Below the pieces are notes generated by a model. That model saw nothing but the letters and a program-made list of their open reading frames with translations, ran no database searches and was not told the origin of the DNA. Below are positions 15,203 through 24,284 of a stretch of 64,000 nucleotides of DNA, one piece after another. A program made the position numbers and the translations under genes. This DNA is from JACVRW01 sp963846505 (GTDB lineage Bacteria; Actinomycetota; Thermoleophilia; Solirubrobacterales; Thermoleophilaceae): NCBI GenBank assembly GCA_963846505.1, contig CAWJWD010000004.1, positions 744,001 to 808,000 of the forward strand, given 5' to 3'. Positions within the stretch are counted from its first letter, which is position 1. The number at the start of each line of letters is the position of its first letter.

Positions 15203-17386
15203 CTAGGCCGCGAGCGGCAGCTCGAAGCGGCGGCGGATGCCGTAGAGCGTGTCGCGCTCGGCGGCGGGGCGACCGGCCGCGTGGGCGGCACCGATCAGGT
15301 CGTCGGGCTCGAGCCGTACCCCGTGCTCGGAGCCGGCCATGCGCGAGATCGACTCCTCCATCAGCGTGCCGCCGAGGTCGTTGACGCCCCAGCGCAGCGC
15401 CTCGGTGGCGGCGTCGAGGCCCATCTTGACCCAGCTCGCCTGCAGGCTCGGGACCGAGCGACCGAGCGCCAACCGGAACACGGCCGTGTGCTTGAGGTTC
15501 TCCTCGCGCGAGATCTCCTCGATCCCGTGGGTGCGCCCGAGCAGCGTGTGGAAGGGGATGAACGAGAGCGGCACGAACTCGGTGATGCCGCCCGTGCGCT
15601 CCTGCAGCTCGCGCACGACGCGCATGTGCTCGGCGAGCTCCCAGGGCTCCTCGATGTGACCGAACATCACCGTCGAGGTCGAGCGCAGGCCGGCGCGATG
15701 CGACGCCTCGATCACCTCGACCCAGCGCGCCGCCGGCAGCTTGTTCGGCGAGATGCGCTCGCGCACCCCGTCGTGCAGCACCTCGGCCGCCGTGCCCGGC
15801 GTGGAGCCGAGGCCGGCGTCGCGCAGGCGACCGAAGACCTCGTCCAGCGGCAGCTCGGCGCTCATCGCGTCGATCTCCATCGGCGAGTACGCGTGCAGGT
15901 GGATCTGCGGCGCGGTCGCCTTCGCCACCTGCAGCCAGTGCTCGTAGTCGGCCAGCGACCAGTCCGGGTGGATCCCGGACTGCATGCAGAGCTCGCTGGC
16001 GCCGAACTCGACCGCCTCGTGCACCCGCCGCACGAACTCCTGCTCGGAGTGCTCGTAGGCGTCGGGGGAGCGCTTGCCCTGCCCGAAGCCGCAGAAGGCG
16101 CAGCCGACGGTGCAGACGTTGCTGACGTTGATGTTGCGGTTGACGACGAACGTGACGGTCTCCCCCGCCAGCTCCGCGCGCAGCTCGTCCGCGGCCTGGC
16201 GCATGTCCTCGATCGCCTCGGGTCGCGTCTCGGCGAACAGCGCCGTCAGCTCGTCGGGCGACAGCCATTCACCCGCGCGCCCCTTGGCGATCGCGCCCGG
16301 CACGGCGTCGCGGGCGATCGTGCGCTCCTCGCGCCGGCCCGAGCCGCGGCGCGGGATGAACGACCAGTACTTCAGCTTGATCAGGTCGAGCACCCCCTGC
16401 TCGAGCCAGTCCGCGTCCATGTACTGCGGGTAGACGCACAGCCGCTCGGTCAGCGCGTAGCCCTCCGGCGCCAGCCGCTTGCGCATGCGGTGCACGCTCG
16501 GGAACGGATGCTCGGGCGAGATGTGGTCGCCGTTGGCCGACAGGCCGCCGAGGTCGGTCGCGCCGTCGGCGACCAGCGGCAGCCACCAGTCCGACAGGTT
16601 CGGCGGGATCTGCACGCCGACGTCCGGCATCAGCTCGCGCGCGGCGCACACGAGCACGCGCATGTCGTCGAGGGTGATCTCGTTCGCCCAGCCCGGCAGC
16701 GGCAGCTCGGCGCCAGCGCTCTGCTCACGCTGGGCCGCGTCGGCGATCTCGGCCGGCTCGGCGCCGTAGTAGCGCGGGTGGGCGACGAAGTTCTGCAGGA
16801 TCACCTCTTGCAGGTGGCCGTGCTCGCGGTGGACCTCCGCCAGCGCGGCGAGCGCCTCGACGCGCTGCTCGGGCGTCTCGCCGATGCCGACGAGAATGCC
16901 GCTCGTGAACGGGATCCTCAGCTCGCCCGCCGTGCGGATCATCTCCAGCCGGCGCTCGGGGTGCTTGGTCGGCGAGCCCTGATGGGCGACGAGGTCCGGC
17001 TCGATCGACTCCAGCATCAGCCCCTGCGAGGCCGTCACCTCGCGCAGGCGCGTCAGCTCCTCGCGCGTGCAGACGCCGATGTTCGTGTGCGGCAGCATGC
17101 CGCGCTCGATCGCGCGCTCGCAGGTCCAGACGACGTAGGAGGTGAAGTCCTCGTGCCCGTACTCGGCCAGCCGACGCGCGACCTCGGGGTTGACCTCGGG
17201 CCGCTCGCCGGTGAGCACGAGCAGCTCCTTGGCCCCGCGCCGCGACGCGTCGTCGAGCAACTGCTCGACCTCGTGAGGCGCATACAGGTGGGCCCGGTGC
17301 GTCGCGAACGCGCAGTACTTGCAGTAGCACTGGCACGTCCGCGACAGCGAGACCGTGAAGTTGCGCGAGAAGGTGACCCGCCGCAC
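15203..17386 (-). CDS. fbiC: FbiC, fused FO synthase (CofG-CofH)
   Basis: This 727-residue bifunctional radical SAM enzyme makes FO, the deazaflavin core of F420, from tyrosine and a ribityl uracil. The CofG half begins with the cluster motif CQCYCKYC (CX3CX2C) near residue 15. The CofH half has CTVGCAFC near residue 360-370. Fusion in one chain is the actinobacterial arrangement. GTG17386 is chosen because TAGACT ends 7 bases upstream; GTG17404 is in frame but lies upstream of that box. The F420 cluster at 9-12 kb supplies the later steps. Confidence 0.93.
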   Translation of the reverse strand: MRRVTFSRNFTVSLSRTCQCYCKYCAFATHRAHLYAPHEVEQLLDDASRRGAKELLVLTGERPEVNPEVARRLAEYGHEDFTSYVVWTCERAIERGMLPHTNIGVCTREELTRLREVTASQGLMLESIEPDLVAHQGSPTKHPERRLEMIRTAGELRIPFTSGILVGIGETPEQRVEALAALAEVHREHGHLQEVILQNFVAHPRYYGAEPAEIADAAQREQSAGAELPLPGWANEITLDDMRVLVCAARELMPDVGVQIPPNLSDWWLPLVADGATDLGGLSANGDHISPEHPFPSVHRMRKRLAPEGYALTERLCVYPQYMDADWLEQGVLDLIKLKYWSFIPRRGSGRREERTIARDAVPGAIAKGRAGEWLSPDELTALFAETRPEAIEDMRQAADELRAELAGETVTFVVNRNINVSNVCTVGCAFCGFGQGKRSPDAYEHSEQEFVRRVHEAVEFGASELCMQSGIHPDWSLADYEHWLQVAKATAPQIHLHAYSPMEIDAMSAELPLDEVFGRLRDAGLGSTPGTAAEVLHDGVRERISPNKLPAARWVEVIEASHRAGLRSTSTVMFGHIEEPWELAEHMRVVRELQERTGGITEFVPLSFIPFHTLLGRTHGIEEISREENLKHTAVFRLALGRSVPSLQASWVKMGLDAATEALRWGVNDLGGTLMEESISRMAGSEHGVRLEPDDLIGAAHAAGRPAAERDTLYGIRRRFELPLAA

Positions 17387-17393
17387 CCGGTCC

Positions 17394-17399
17394 AGTCTA
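17394..17399 (-). promoter_or_regulatory. -10 box of fbiC
   Basis: TAGACT on the minus strand ends 7 bases before GTG17386. It decides that start over GTG17404. Confidence 0.5.
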
Positions 17400-17427
17400 T
17401 GCACGGCCGCAGCGCGGCCGCACCAGC

Positions 17428-18222
17428 TCAGCCGACGGGCTCGAGCGTGTCCGGCCCCTTGGCCCCGCGCGTGACCAGCAGGTTCATGTAGCCGATCGCC
17501 GCGACCAGGCCCCCGAGCACCGGCGCAAGCACGTAGACCAAGAGGAACTTGCCGATGCCGTCCCACTCGCCCGAGATCAGGTCCGGGCCGAAGGCACGCG
17601 CCGGGTTGAGGCTGGCGCCGGTCATGGGCGCGAACACGAACGCCCCGATGCCGAGCGCGACGCCGATCGCCAGCGGCGCCAGCGCACGATCCACGCGCGG
17701 ATCGACGGCGACGGCCACGATCGTCAGCACGAGGAAGAACGTGCCGATGAACTCGGCGATCATGCCGAGGCCGGTCTTGCCGTCGAGCGTCGCGTCGGAG
17801 ACGGCCGGCGCGCCGAAGTTGACGGCGTCGGCATTCGCGAAGTTGTCGAGCAGGAGCTTCGTCAGCAGCGCGCCGACGACCGCGCCGGCGAGCTGGGCGA
17901 TGATGTAGATCACGGCGTCCGGCGGCTTGATCTGGCGCAGCGCCGTCATCGCCACGGTCACGGCGGGGTTGAAGTGCGCCCCGGAGACGATCGCCAGCCC
18001 CTGCACCAACGCGAACAGCGCGAAGAAGTGGATGAAGCCGATGATCCCGAAGTCGATGTAGGGCGTCGGGTTCTGCGGGGTCGCCTGCGTCACGAACAGC
18101 GAGACGCCCGCCGTGATGAAGAAGACGAGGAAGAGCGTGCCGAGGAATTCGGTCACGTATGCCGCGGGTCCGCGATCCTGCACCGGTCCTACCTCCTGTG
18201 GGGGTGGCTGCACCTGCTCCAT
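17428..18222 (-). CDS. MIP-family aquaporin/glycerol channel
   Basis: The 264-residue protein has six membrane helices and the two half-helix NPA boxes, HFNPAVT in the first half and SLNPARA in the second. The arginine after the second box is the selectivity-filter residue. Water and possibly glycerol are the expected solutes; the long loop between helices could favour the larger one, but this is inference. ATG18222 (MEQVQPPP) is chosen as the first Met before the family-length sequence. It is divergent from a lipoprotein gene with only 16 bases between starts. Confidence 0.85.
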   Translation of the reverse strand: MEQVQPPPQEVGPVQDRGPAAYVTEFLGTLFLVFFITAGVSLFVTQATPQNPTPYIDFGIIGFIHFFALFALVQGLAIVSGAHFNPAVTVAMTALRQIKPPDAVIYIIAQLAGAVVGALLTKLLLDNFANADAVNFGAPAVSDATLDGKTGLGMIAEFIGTFFLVLTIVAVAVDPRVDRALAPLAIGVALGIGAFVFAPMTGASLNPARAFGPDLISGEWDGIGKFLLVYVLAPVLGGLVAAIGYMNLLVTRGAKGPDTLEPVG

Positions 18223-18225
18223 CCG

Positions 18226-18231
18226 TAGGCT
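18226..18231 (+). promoter_or_regulatory. -10 box of the THI5-type lipoprotein gene
   Basis: TAGGCT ends 7 bases before TTG18239 and lies inside the 16-base gap between divergent starts. It decides the unusual TTG start. Confidence 0.5.
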
Positions 18232-18238
18232 TCGCCGC

Positions 18239-19189
18239 TTGCGCTCAGCAACCTTCACGCTAATTGCGCTCGTCCTCGCTCTCGCGCTCGGCGCCTGCGG
18301 CGACGACGACGGCGCCGCCGGCGAGCCCCGACCCGTCGCGCTGGCGCTGGATTTCCAGCCCAACGCCGCCCACGCCGGCATCTACGCAGCGGTTCGCGAG
18401 CATCTCGACGCCCGTCACGGCCTCGACCTGGCGATCCGCGTGCCGGGCGCGTCGACGGACTCGCTGAAGCTGCTCGCCAGCGGCCGGGCCGACCTCTCGA
18501 TCGTCGACATCCACGATCTCGGGCTGGCCCGGGAGCGCGGCGCGGACGTGGTCGGCGTCGGCGCGCTCGTCCAGCGGCCGCTCGCCGCGGTGATCGCACG
18601 CGAGGGCATCGCACGGCCGCGCCGGCTCGAGGGGCGCCGCGTGGGCGTGACGGGGCTCCCCTCCGACGACGCGGTCCTGCGCGCGGTGGTCGAGCACGAC
18701 GGCGGCGACTACGAGCGGGTGCGGCGCACCACGATCGGCTTCTCCGCGGTGCCGAGCCTGGTCGCGGGCAAGGTCGACGCCGTGGTCTCGTTCTGGAACG
18801 TGGAGGGCGTCGCGCTGCGCGAGCAGGGGCTCGACACACGCGAGTTCCGCGTCGACCGCTACGGCGCGCCGCGCTATCCCGAGCTCGTGCTCGCGACCAC
18901 CGGACGCACGCTGCGCGAGCAGCCCCGGCTCGTCGACGACGTGATCGCCACGCTCGCGGACGGCACACGCGCGGCGCTGGACGACCGCGACGCCACCGTC
19001 GCCGACGTCAGCCATGCTGCGGCCGCCGACGAGGACCTCACGCGCGCCCAGCTCGACGCGATCGCCCCCGCACTGCTGCCGCCGCTGCGACTGGACCGTG
19101 CAGCGCTGGAGGGCTGGGCCGACTTCGATGCCCGCTTCGGCATCCTGCGCGAGCGGCCCGACGTCGGCGCAGCCTTCCCCGAGCGCTAG
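18239..19189 (+). CDS. ABC transporter substrate-binding lipoprotein, NMT1/THI5-like
   Basis: The 316-residue protein has a lipoprotein signal ending in LALGACGDDD, with the lipobox cysteine near residue 20. LDFQPNAAHAGIYAA and the later SFWNVEG region match NMT1/THI5-type binding proteins, which usually capture thiamine pyrimidine precursors or similar compounds. TTG18239 is chosen from the -10 box 7 bases upstream and because it starts the signal peptide. No permease or ATPase is adjacent. The last bases overlap the convergent small receiver-like gene. Confidence 0.78.
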   Translation: MRSATFTLIALVLALALGACGDDDGAAGEPRPVALALDFQPNAAHAGIYAAVREHLDARHGLDLAIRVPGASTDSLKLLASGRADLSIVDIHDLGLARERGADVVGVGALVQRPLAAVIAREGIARPRRLEGRRVGVTGLPSDDAVLRAVVEHDGGDYERVRRTTIGFSAVPSLVAGKVDAVVSFWNVEGVALREQGLDTREFRVDRYGAPRYPELVLATTGRTLREQPRLVDDVIATLADGTRAALDDRDATVADVSHAAAADEDLTRAQLDAIAPALLPPLRLDRAALEGWADFDARFGILRERPDVGAAFPER

Positions 19190-19494
19190 GCCAGCGCCTT
19201 CTCGACCATCGCGGCCGTCTCGCGCGCCATGCGCGAACGCGGGATCACGAGCGTGAAGCCGGCCTCCTCGGCACGTCGGCGCACGTCCTGCTGGACGTGG
19301 GAGTAGAAGCCGAGCCGGGGCACGGCGGAGTCCGCCGTGACGGCGATGCGGGCGTCGGGGTCGTCGGTGAGGTCGACGACCACCAGGTCCGCCTCGACGC
19401 CCAACGGCAGCACCTCGTGGCCGGCTGCCGCCAGGGCGCTCTGCAGCTTCGAGCCGAACAGCAGGTCGGGACAGAGGACGGCGACGCGCGCCAT
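19186..19494 (-). CDS. Small receiver-like protein
   Basis: The 102-residue protein looks like a minimal response-regulator fold: ARVAVLCPDLLFGSKL at the start, LVVVDLTDDPDARIAV where the phospho-acceptor aspartate would be, and a final EEAGFTLVIPRSRMARE segment. The usual acidic pair and the lysine are not clear, so phosphorylation is uncertain. ATG19494 follows TAGGGA by 7 bases. It has no DNA-binding domain. Confidence 0.55.
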   Translation of the reverse strand: MARVAVLCPDLLFGSKLQSALAAAGHEVLPLGVEADLVVVDLTDDPDARIAVTADSAVPRLGFYSHVQQDVRRRAEEAGFTLVIPRSRMARETAAMVEKALA

Positions 19495-19501
19495 CGCGCG
19501 A

Positions 19502-19507
19502 TCCCTA
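19502..19507 (-). promoter_or_regulatory. -10 box of the receiver-like gene
   Basis: TAGGGA on the minus strand ends 7 bases before ATG19494. Its TAG is also the stop codon of the upstream 120-residue gene. Confidence 0.4.
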
Positions 19508-19867
19508 CTGCGCCCGACGCTCGCGGAACTCGCGCCGCACCGACTCGGTGCGGCCCCACATCTGCGTGACCTCGACCCGCCCGGAGCGCGCCTCGCGGAC
19601 GAGCAGCTCGCCCTCGATCCCCTCGGCGTCGAGCAACGCCAGCGTGCCGCGCACCGTCTCGGGCGCGGCCGCGTGGCCGAAGCCGTTGGCGGTGCGCACG
19701 CGCCAGTGCCAGTCGTGCTGCGAGTACGGCATCGCGTTGATCTGGACGATCAGCGCGGAGGCCTCGATGTAGCGGTCCTCGTCGAAGATGCGCAGGTCGA
19801 GCTCCAGCCCGGTCCAGTCGGGAGGCAGCGTGTCGACGACCTGCTGGAAGTCCTCTGCGAGCGCCAC
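19505..19867 (-). CDS. Conserved-looking protein of unknown function
   Basis: This gene encodes 120 residues from GTG19867, with no signal peptide or membrane segment. The sequence is mixed and ordered (PPDWTGLELDLRIFDEDRYIEA region, then HWRVRTANGFGHAAA and ELLVREARSGRVEVTQMWGR), suggesting a compact soluble domain. I do not recognise a family. It follows mntH on the same strand but has its own TAGCCT box 8 bases before the start. Confidence 0.6.
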   Translation of the reverse strand: MALAEDFQQVVDTLPPDWTGLELDLRIFDEDRYIEASALIVQINAMPYSQHDWHWRVRTANGFGHAAAPETVRGTLALLDAEGIEGELLVREARSGRVEVTQMWGRTESVRREFRERRAQ

Positions 19868-19875
19868 GGCTCGAC

Positions 19876-19881
19876 AGGCTA
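19876..19881 (-). promoter_or_regulatory. -10 box of the 120-residue gene
   Basis: TAGCCT on the minus strand ends 8 bases before GTG19867, supporting that start and a promoter separate from the mntH operon. Confidence 0.45.
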
Positions 19882-19890
19882 TCGAGCGCC

Positions 19891-21264
19891 CTACCCGGCG
19901 ACGGTCAAGACCAGCAGGAACACGTTCAGCGCGATGATCAAGGACGCGACCAGCGAGGCCAGGATCGTCGTCGCGCGCGCGTTGGCGAACGCGCCCATCA
20001 CCTCCGGTCGGCGCGTCAGCAACACGAGCGGCACCAACGCGAACGGGATGCCGAACGAGAGCACGACCTGGCTGGCGACCAGCGACTTGGTCGGGTCGAG
20101 GCCGATCCCGAGCACGATCAGCGCCGGCGTCATCGTGATCAGGCGCCGCACGAGCAGCGGGATCCGGCGTCGGATGAATCCCTGCATCACCACCTGTCCC
20201 GCGTAGGTGCCGACGCTCGAGCTGGACAGGCCCGAGGCCAGCAGCGCCAGGCCGAACGCGACCGCCGCTCCCGTGCCGAGCTGCGACTCGAAGCCGGCGT
20301 GCGCCTCCTCGATCGACTCGACGTCGAGCACGCCGTGGAAGAGCGCCGCGGCGACGATCAGCATCGACATGTTCACCAGGCCCGCGATCCCGAGTGCGAT
20401 GCCGACGTCGACGCGCTCGAAGCGCAGCAGCTCCCGCCGCTCGCCGTCGTCGCGCGGTCGGATGCGGTTCTGGGTCAGCGCCGAATGCAGGTAGATCACG
20501 TGGGGCATGACCGTGGCGCCGAGGATGCCGGTCGCCAGCAGCACGCTCTCGCTGCCGTCGAAGCCGGGCACGAAGCCGGACGCCACCCCGCTCGCGTCCG
20601 CGCCCGAGTGGATCACCTCGTAGACGAAGCCGAGCAGGATCACGCCCAGCAAGCCGACGATCGTGGTCTCGAAGCGGCGGTAGCCGCGCGTCTGCAGTCC
20701 GAGAATGCCGAACGCGACCACGCCGGTGATCAGGCCGGCGGGAAACAACGGGATGCCGAACAGCAGGTTGAGCGCGATCGCCGCGCCGACGAACTCCGCC
20801 AGGTCGGTCGCCATCGCGATCAGCTCGGCCTGGATCCAGAGGCCGATCGTGGCCCGACGGGGGAAGTGCTCGCGGCAGAGCTCCGGCAGGCTGCGGCCGG
20901 TTGCGATGCCGACCTTGGCCGACAGGTACTGGATCAGCATCGCCATCAGGTTCGCCGCCAGGATCACCCACAGCAGCAGGTAGCCGTACTTCGCGCCGCC
21001 GCTGACGTTGGTGGCGAAGTTGCCGGGGTCGACGTAGGCGACGGCGGCCACGAACGCCGGCCCGAGCAGCGCCAGCGCGTGGCGCAGCCGACCGCGCTCA
21101 CGCAGGCGCTCGAGCTGGCTCGGCTCGCGGATCGGGAGCGCGCCGACGTCGAGTCGCGCCGACGCCCCCGCGACGTCGAGCCCGGCGGAGGGCGCTCCAG
21201 GGCCATCCCCGGTGGAGACCGCCTCGGCGCCGGAGCGAACGGTCGCTTCGGCGCCCTCCGTCAT
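19891..21264 (-). CDS. mntH: NRAMP-family Mn/Fe transporter
   Basis: The 457-residue protein has about 11 helices. VDPGNFATN in the first helix and ATVMPHVIYLHSAL in helix 6 are the NRAMP metal-binding segments (DPGN and MPH motifs), for proton-coupled Mn2+ or Fe2+ uptake. A 50-residue Ala/Gly-rich tail precedes helix 1. ATG21264 overlaps the end of mntR by 4 bases, so it is the last gene of a metal operon whose regulator is encoded directly upstream. Confidence 0.9.
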   Translation of the reverse strand: MTEGAEATVRSGAEAVSTGDGPGAPSAGLDVAGASARLDVGALPIREPSQLERLRERGRLRHALALLGPAFVAAVAYVDPGNFATNVSGGAKYGYLLLWVILAANLMAMLIQYLSAKVGIATGRSLPELCREHFPRRATIGLWIQAELIAMATDLAEFVGAAIALNLLFGIPLFPAGLITGVVAFGILGLQTRGYRRFETTIVGLLGVILLGFVYEVIHSGADASGVASGFVPGFDGSESVLLATGILGATVMPHVIYLHSALTQNRIRPRDDGERRELLRFERVDVGIALGIAGLVNMSMLIVAAALFHGVLDVESIEEAHAGFESQLGTGAAVAFGLALLASGLSSSSVGTYAGQVVMQGFIRRRIPLLVRRLITMTPALIVLGIGLDPTKSLVASQVVLSFGIPFALVPLVLLTRRPEVMGAFANARATTILASLVASLIIALNVFLLVLTVAG

Positions 21265-21944
21265 TCCGAGACCGTTCGCATCGCCCGCGTCAGCGCCCCG
21301 CCGAGCACGTGCTCGGCGTCGCCGAAGCGCACCGTCAGCGGACCCTCGAACGGCTCGCGGGCGATCACCTCGAAGCGCTCCCCGGGGGCGATCCCGCGAT
21401 CGTCGAGGTAGCGCAGCATCTCGGGGTCGGAGTCGGAGACGCGCACGAAGACCCCCCGCTCGCCGGCGTCGAGATCGGCCAGCGCACGCGTCGGCGGCTC
21501 GTGGATCTCGCCGTCGCGGGTCGGGATCGGGTCGCCGTGAGGATCGTGCGTCGGGTCGCCGAGCTTCTGGGCGATCAGCTCGCCGAGCTCGGGCGAGATC
21601 GCGTGCTCGAGCACCTCCGCCTCCTCGTGCACGCGGTCCCACGGCATGCCGAGCGCCTCGGCGAGGTAGAGCTCCAGCAGGCGGTGGTGGCGCACGACCT
21701 CGAGCGCCACCCGCTCGCCGGCGGGCGTGAGCTCCACGCCGTGGTAGGGCTCGCGCGTCGCCAGGCCGAGCGACTCGAGCCGCTTGACCATCGCCGACGC
21801 CGAGGCCGGCGAGACCTCCAGGCGCTCGGCGAGCGCCGAGGTGGAGACCGGCTCGTCGCTGCGCCGAGCGAGCGTCCAGATCGCCTTGGCGTAGTCCTGG
21901 ACCGCCGTCGACAGGCTGGTTGGGTCGCTGCGCACCGCCATCAC
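21261..21944 (-). CDS. DtxR/MntR-family metal-dependent repressor
   Basis: The 227-residue regulator has an N-terminal DtxR winged helix, with VSTSALAERLEVSPASASAMV as the recognition region, then a dimerisation/metal domain (LLELYLAEALGMPWDRVHEEAE with the histidine and glutamate ligands). A C-terminal SH3-like FeoA-type domain starts near residue 150. Linkage to NRAMP and ZIP genes points to Mn2+ sensing. GTG21944 or ATG21941 can start it; both overlap the ZIP stop codon. A DtxR-type palindrome lies before the first gene of the operon. Confidence 0.87.
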   Translation of the reverse strand: MMAVRSDPTSLSTAVQDYAKAIWTLARRSDEPVSTSALAERLEVSPASASAMVKRLESLGLATREPYHGVELTPAGERVALEVVRHHRLLELYLAEALGMPWDRVHEEAEVLEHAISPELGELIAQKLGDPTHDPHGDPIPTRDGEIHEPPTRALADLDAGERGVFVRVSDSDPEMLRYLDDRGIAPGERFEVIAREPFEGPLTVRFGDAEHVLGGALTRAMRTVSE

Positions 21945-23194
21945 ACCGATACCAGCAATCCGGTCGCGTACATGGCCGCCAGTCCCACCAGCGCTCCGCC
22001 TGCGGCCACGGGGTTCAGCAACTGCCCGGCTCGGTCGCGGATCGAGGGCGCGATCTGCACGATCACCCGCGCGATCGCGCCGGCGCCGACGCCGAACATC
22101 AGTGCGGCGAAGGTCGGGTCGAAGGCCGAGGCTCCGATCCAGGCGCCGAGCACCGCGGGCGCGCCGGCGAGCACGCCGAGGCCGGCGAGCCGGCTGAACC
22201 GCGCCTCGCCGCGCGCGACGGGAGCGACGATCGCCAGGCCCTCGGTGGCGTTGTGCAGCGCGAAGCCGACGACCAGCGCCGCGCCGAGCGCGAGCGAGCC
22301 GACGGCGTAGGCGGAACCGATCGCGAGGCCCTCACCGAGATTGTGCAGGCCGATGCCGAGCGCCACGAGAAAGGCGGCGCGATAGCCGGCTGCAGCGGCC
22401 GCGCCGCCATGGTCCCGCTCGATCGCCGCTTCGCCGTCAGCCACAGCACCGCCCCGAACGCGCTCTGCGTCGCCGCCCGTCTTTCGCGGTCCGCCTGCTT
22501 CAGCACGCCCCCGCAGCCACCCATCCACGCCCGCCAGCAGGAGGTACGCCCCCACCGCGCCCGCCCACACCAGGGCACCGCCACCGAGCGACTGCGGCCC
22601 CTCCGCCGCCAGCTCCAGCCCCTCGAGCAGCGCCTCGATGCCGAGGAAGCCGAGCAGGCCGATCGTGGCGGCCAGCAGGAAGCGGATCCAGCGCGGGTCG
22701 ACCGCGCGCATCCAGGGCAGCCAGAGCATCCCGATCGCGACCGGGATCACTCCGACGTAGATGCCGATCAGCGCCATCAGGCCGTAGAAGCCGAGGTCGG
22801 CGGCCGGGCTCTCGGCCGCGGTGGCGATCTCGTGGGCGATCGTGGCGCCGGTGGCGGTGACCAGGACGAGCTCGTAGCCCTGCCCTTCGATCCACGGGTA
22901 GCGCACGTCGATCTGCCCGCCCTCGAGCCGTCCCAGCTCCGGCTGCGACTGGCTGAACGAGCTGAAGGCGTCGTTGACCATCACCTGCGCCACGCGCACG
23001 GGATCGGGGCCGTCGTTGCGCACGTGCAACTCGATCTCCCCCGGCCGCAGCACGCTGCGCTCGACCGCCAGCTCCTCGACCGGCACGCCGTTGCGCTCGA
23101 GACCCGGCGCGTCGAGCGCGACGAACAGCCCGATCGCCGCACCGAGGATCAGCAGCGGCACCAGCCCGAGCACCCAGGGGCGCCGGCGAGCCAT
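21941..23194 (-). CDS. ZIP-family metal transporter with N-terminal extracytoplasmic domain
   Basis: The 417-residue protein begins with one membrane anchor (about 6-26), then roughly 100 residues of beta-rich sequence (VEELAVERSVLRPGEIELHV, with repeated Val/Arg strands like a cupredoxin fold). ZIP helices follow. GIGLHNLGEGLAIGSA and ALHNATEGLAIVAP are the paired metal-binding helices IV and V. A Gly/His-poor cytoplasmic loop lies between them and the first helices. The extra domain is unusual for ZIP proteins. The start overlaps the oxidase stop by ATGA. Confidence 0.85.
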   Translation of the reverse strand: MARRRPWVLGLVPLLILGAAIGLFVALDAPGLERNGVPVEELAVERSVLRPGEIELHVRNDGPDPVRVAQVMVNDAFSSFSQSQPELGRLEGGQIDVRYPWIEGQGYELVLVTATGATIAHEIATAAESPAADLGFYGLMALIGIYVGVIPVAIGMLWLPWMRAVDPRWIRFLLAATIGLLGFLGIEALLEGLELAAEGPQSLGGGALVWAGAVGAYLLLAGVDGWLRGRAEAGGPRKTGGDAERVRGGAVADGEAAIERDHGGAAAAAGYRAAFLVALGIGLHNLGEGLAIGSAYAVGSLALGAALVVGFALHNATEGLAIVAPVARGEARFSRLAGLGVLAGAPAVLGAWIGASAFDPTFAALMFGVGAGAIARVIVQIAPSIRDRAGQLLNPVAAGGALVGLAAMYATGLLVSV

Positions 23195-24243
23195 CAGGCC
23201 ACGACCTCGAAGAAGCCCATCCAGCCCAGCTCGGCGAACTCCGACACGTGGGCGTGGAACATGTACTTGCCCTCGTAGGGAAAGCGCAGCTCCAGCACCC
23301 CGCGCTCGCCCTGGCCCTGGATCACCGTGTCGGTGAAGTCGCGCGGCTCGAGCCTCGTCCCCGTCGGGTAGTAGTCGAAGAAGTTGGCATGCACGTGGAA
23401 CGAGTTGACGAGGTCGTACTCGAGCGCGTTGACGAGGTAGATCCGCACCAGCTCGCCGCGCTTCACTCGAATCGGCCGGTCCATGTACGCGAACGCGACC
23501 GTGTTGACGGCGTAGACCTCGTTGGCGCGGTCGAAGTTGGTGTCGAAGCCGTTCATGACCATCACCAGCTCGTCGGCCTCGGGTCGGCCGTCGGCGGGGT
23601 CGATCACGAAGGCGCCGTAGAGGCCCTTGGCGATGTGCTCGGCCAGCGGCGACGAGTGGCAGTGATAGAGGTGCAGCCCGAACGGCTCGGCGTCGAACTC
23701 GTAGACGGTCGAACCGCCGACGCCGACGTTGCCGGCGCCGATGCCGGGCACGCCGTCCATCACGTCGCGGTGGACGCCGTGGAAGTGGATCGTGTGCGGG
23801 TGGCTGCCGCCGTTGGTGAAGCGGACGCGCAGCCGTTCCCCCTCGCGTGCCCGCAGCGTCGGACCCGGCACGCGGCCGTTGTAGGTCCAGGCCGCGTACT
23901 TGACCCCGGGCGCGACCTCGATCTCGCGGTCGGTCGCGAACAGCTCCCACTCGCGCACGTCGCGCCCGCCCTCGCGGCGGAGCGTGCCGTGGTCGAAGTC
24001 GCGCACGAGCGTGTGCGGGTCGAAGCCGTTGGCGCGCGAGTCGACCCGGCCGCCGCTCGCACCGCGGTGCGCCGACGGGTCGTGGCCGGCGTGGCCTGCG
24101 TGCGGACCCTGCGCCGAGGCGAACTGGTCGTGCAGCCCCTGGTGCGGCACGAGCTCGTGCAACGCGGGCAGCGACGCCGCTCCCACCGCCGCGCCGCCGA
24201 GCAGGTGGCGGCGGGAGATGCGCTCCGACCCCAGCTTCTTCAT
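23194..24243 (-). CDS. Two-domain multicopper oxidase, Tat-exported
   Basis: The 349-residue protein has a Tat signal (SRRHLLGG at 9-16) and a His-rich linker (48-60). Cupredoxin domain 1 holds HPHTIHFHGVH (148-158) and HLYHCHSSPLAEH (191-203). Domain 2 holds FHVHANFF (282-289) and MFHAHVSEF (328-336). This is the histidine and cysteine layout of small laccases or nitrite-reductase-like oxidases, acting outside the membrane. Substrate unproven; the operon suggests metal oxidation. ATG24243 is chosen because it directly precedes the Tat signal. Confidence 0.85.
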   Translation of the reverse strand: MKKLGSERISRRHLLGGAAVGAASLPALHELVPHQGLHDQFASAQGPHAGHAGHDPSAHRGASGGRVDSRANGFDPHTLVRDFDHGTLRREGGRDVREWELFATDREIEVAPGVKYAAWTYNGRVPGPTLRAREGERLRVRFTNGGSHPHTIHFHGVHRDVMDGVPGIGAGNVGVGGSTVYEFDAEPFGLHLYHCHSSPLAEHIAKGLYGAFVIDPADGRPEADELVMVMNGFDTNFDRANEVYAVNTVAFAYMDRPIRVKRGELVRIYLVNALEYDLVNSFHVHANFFDYYPTGTRLEPRDFTDTVIQGQGERGVLELRFPYEGKYMFHAHVSEFAELGWMGFFEVVA

Positions 24244-24284
24244 GCTGCACCACAATTCTTCATCAGGCGATATTGAAGCAGAAG

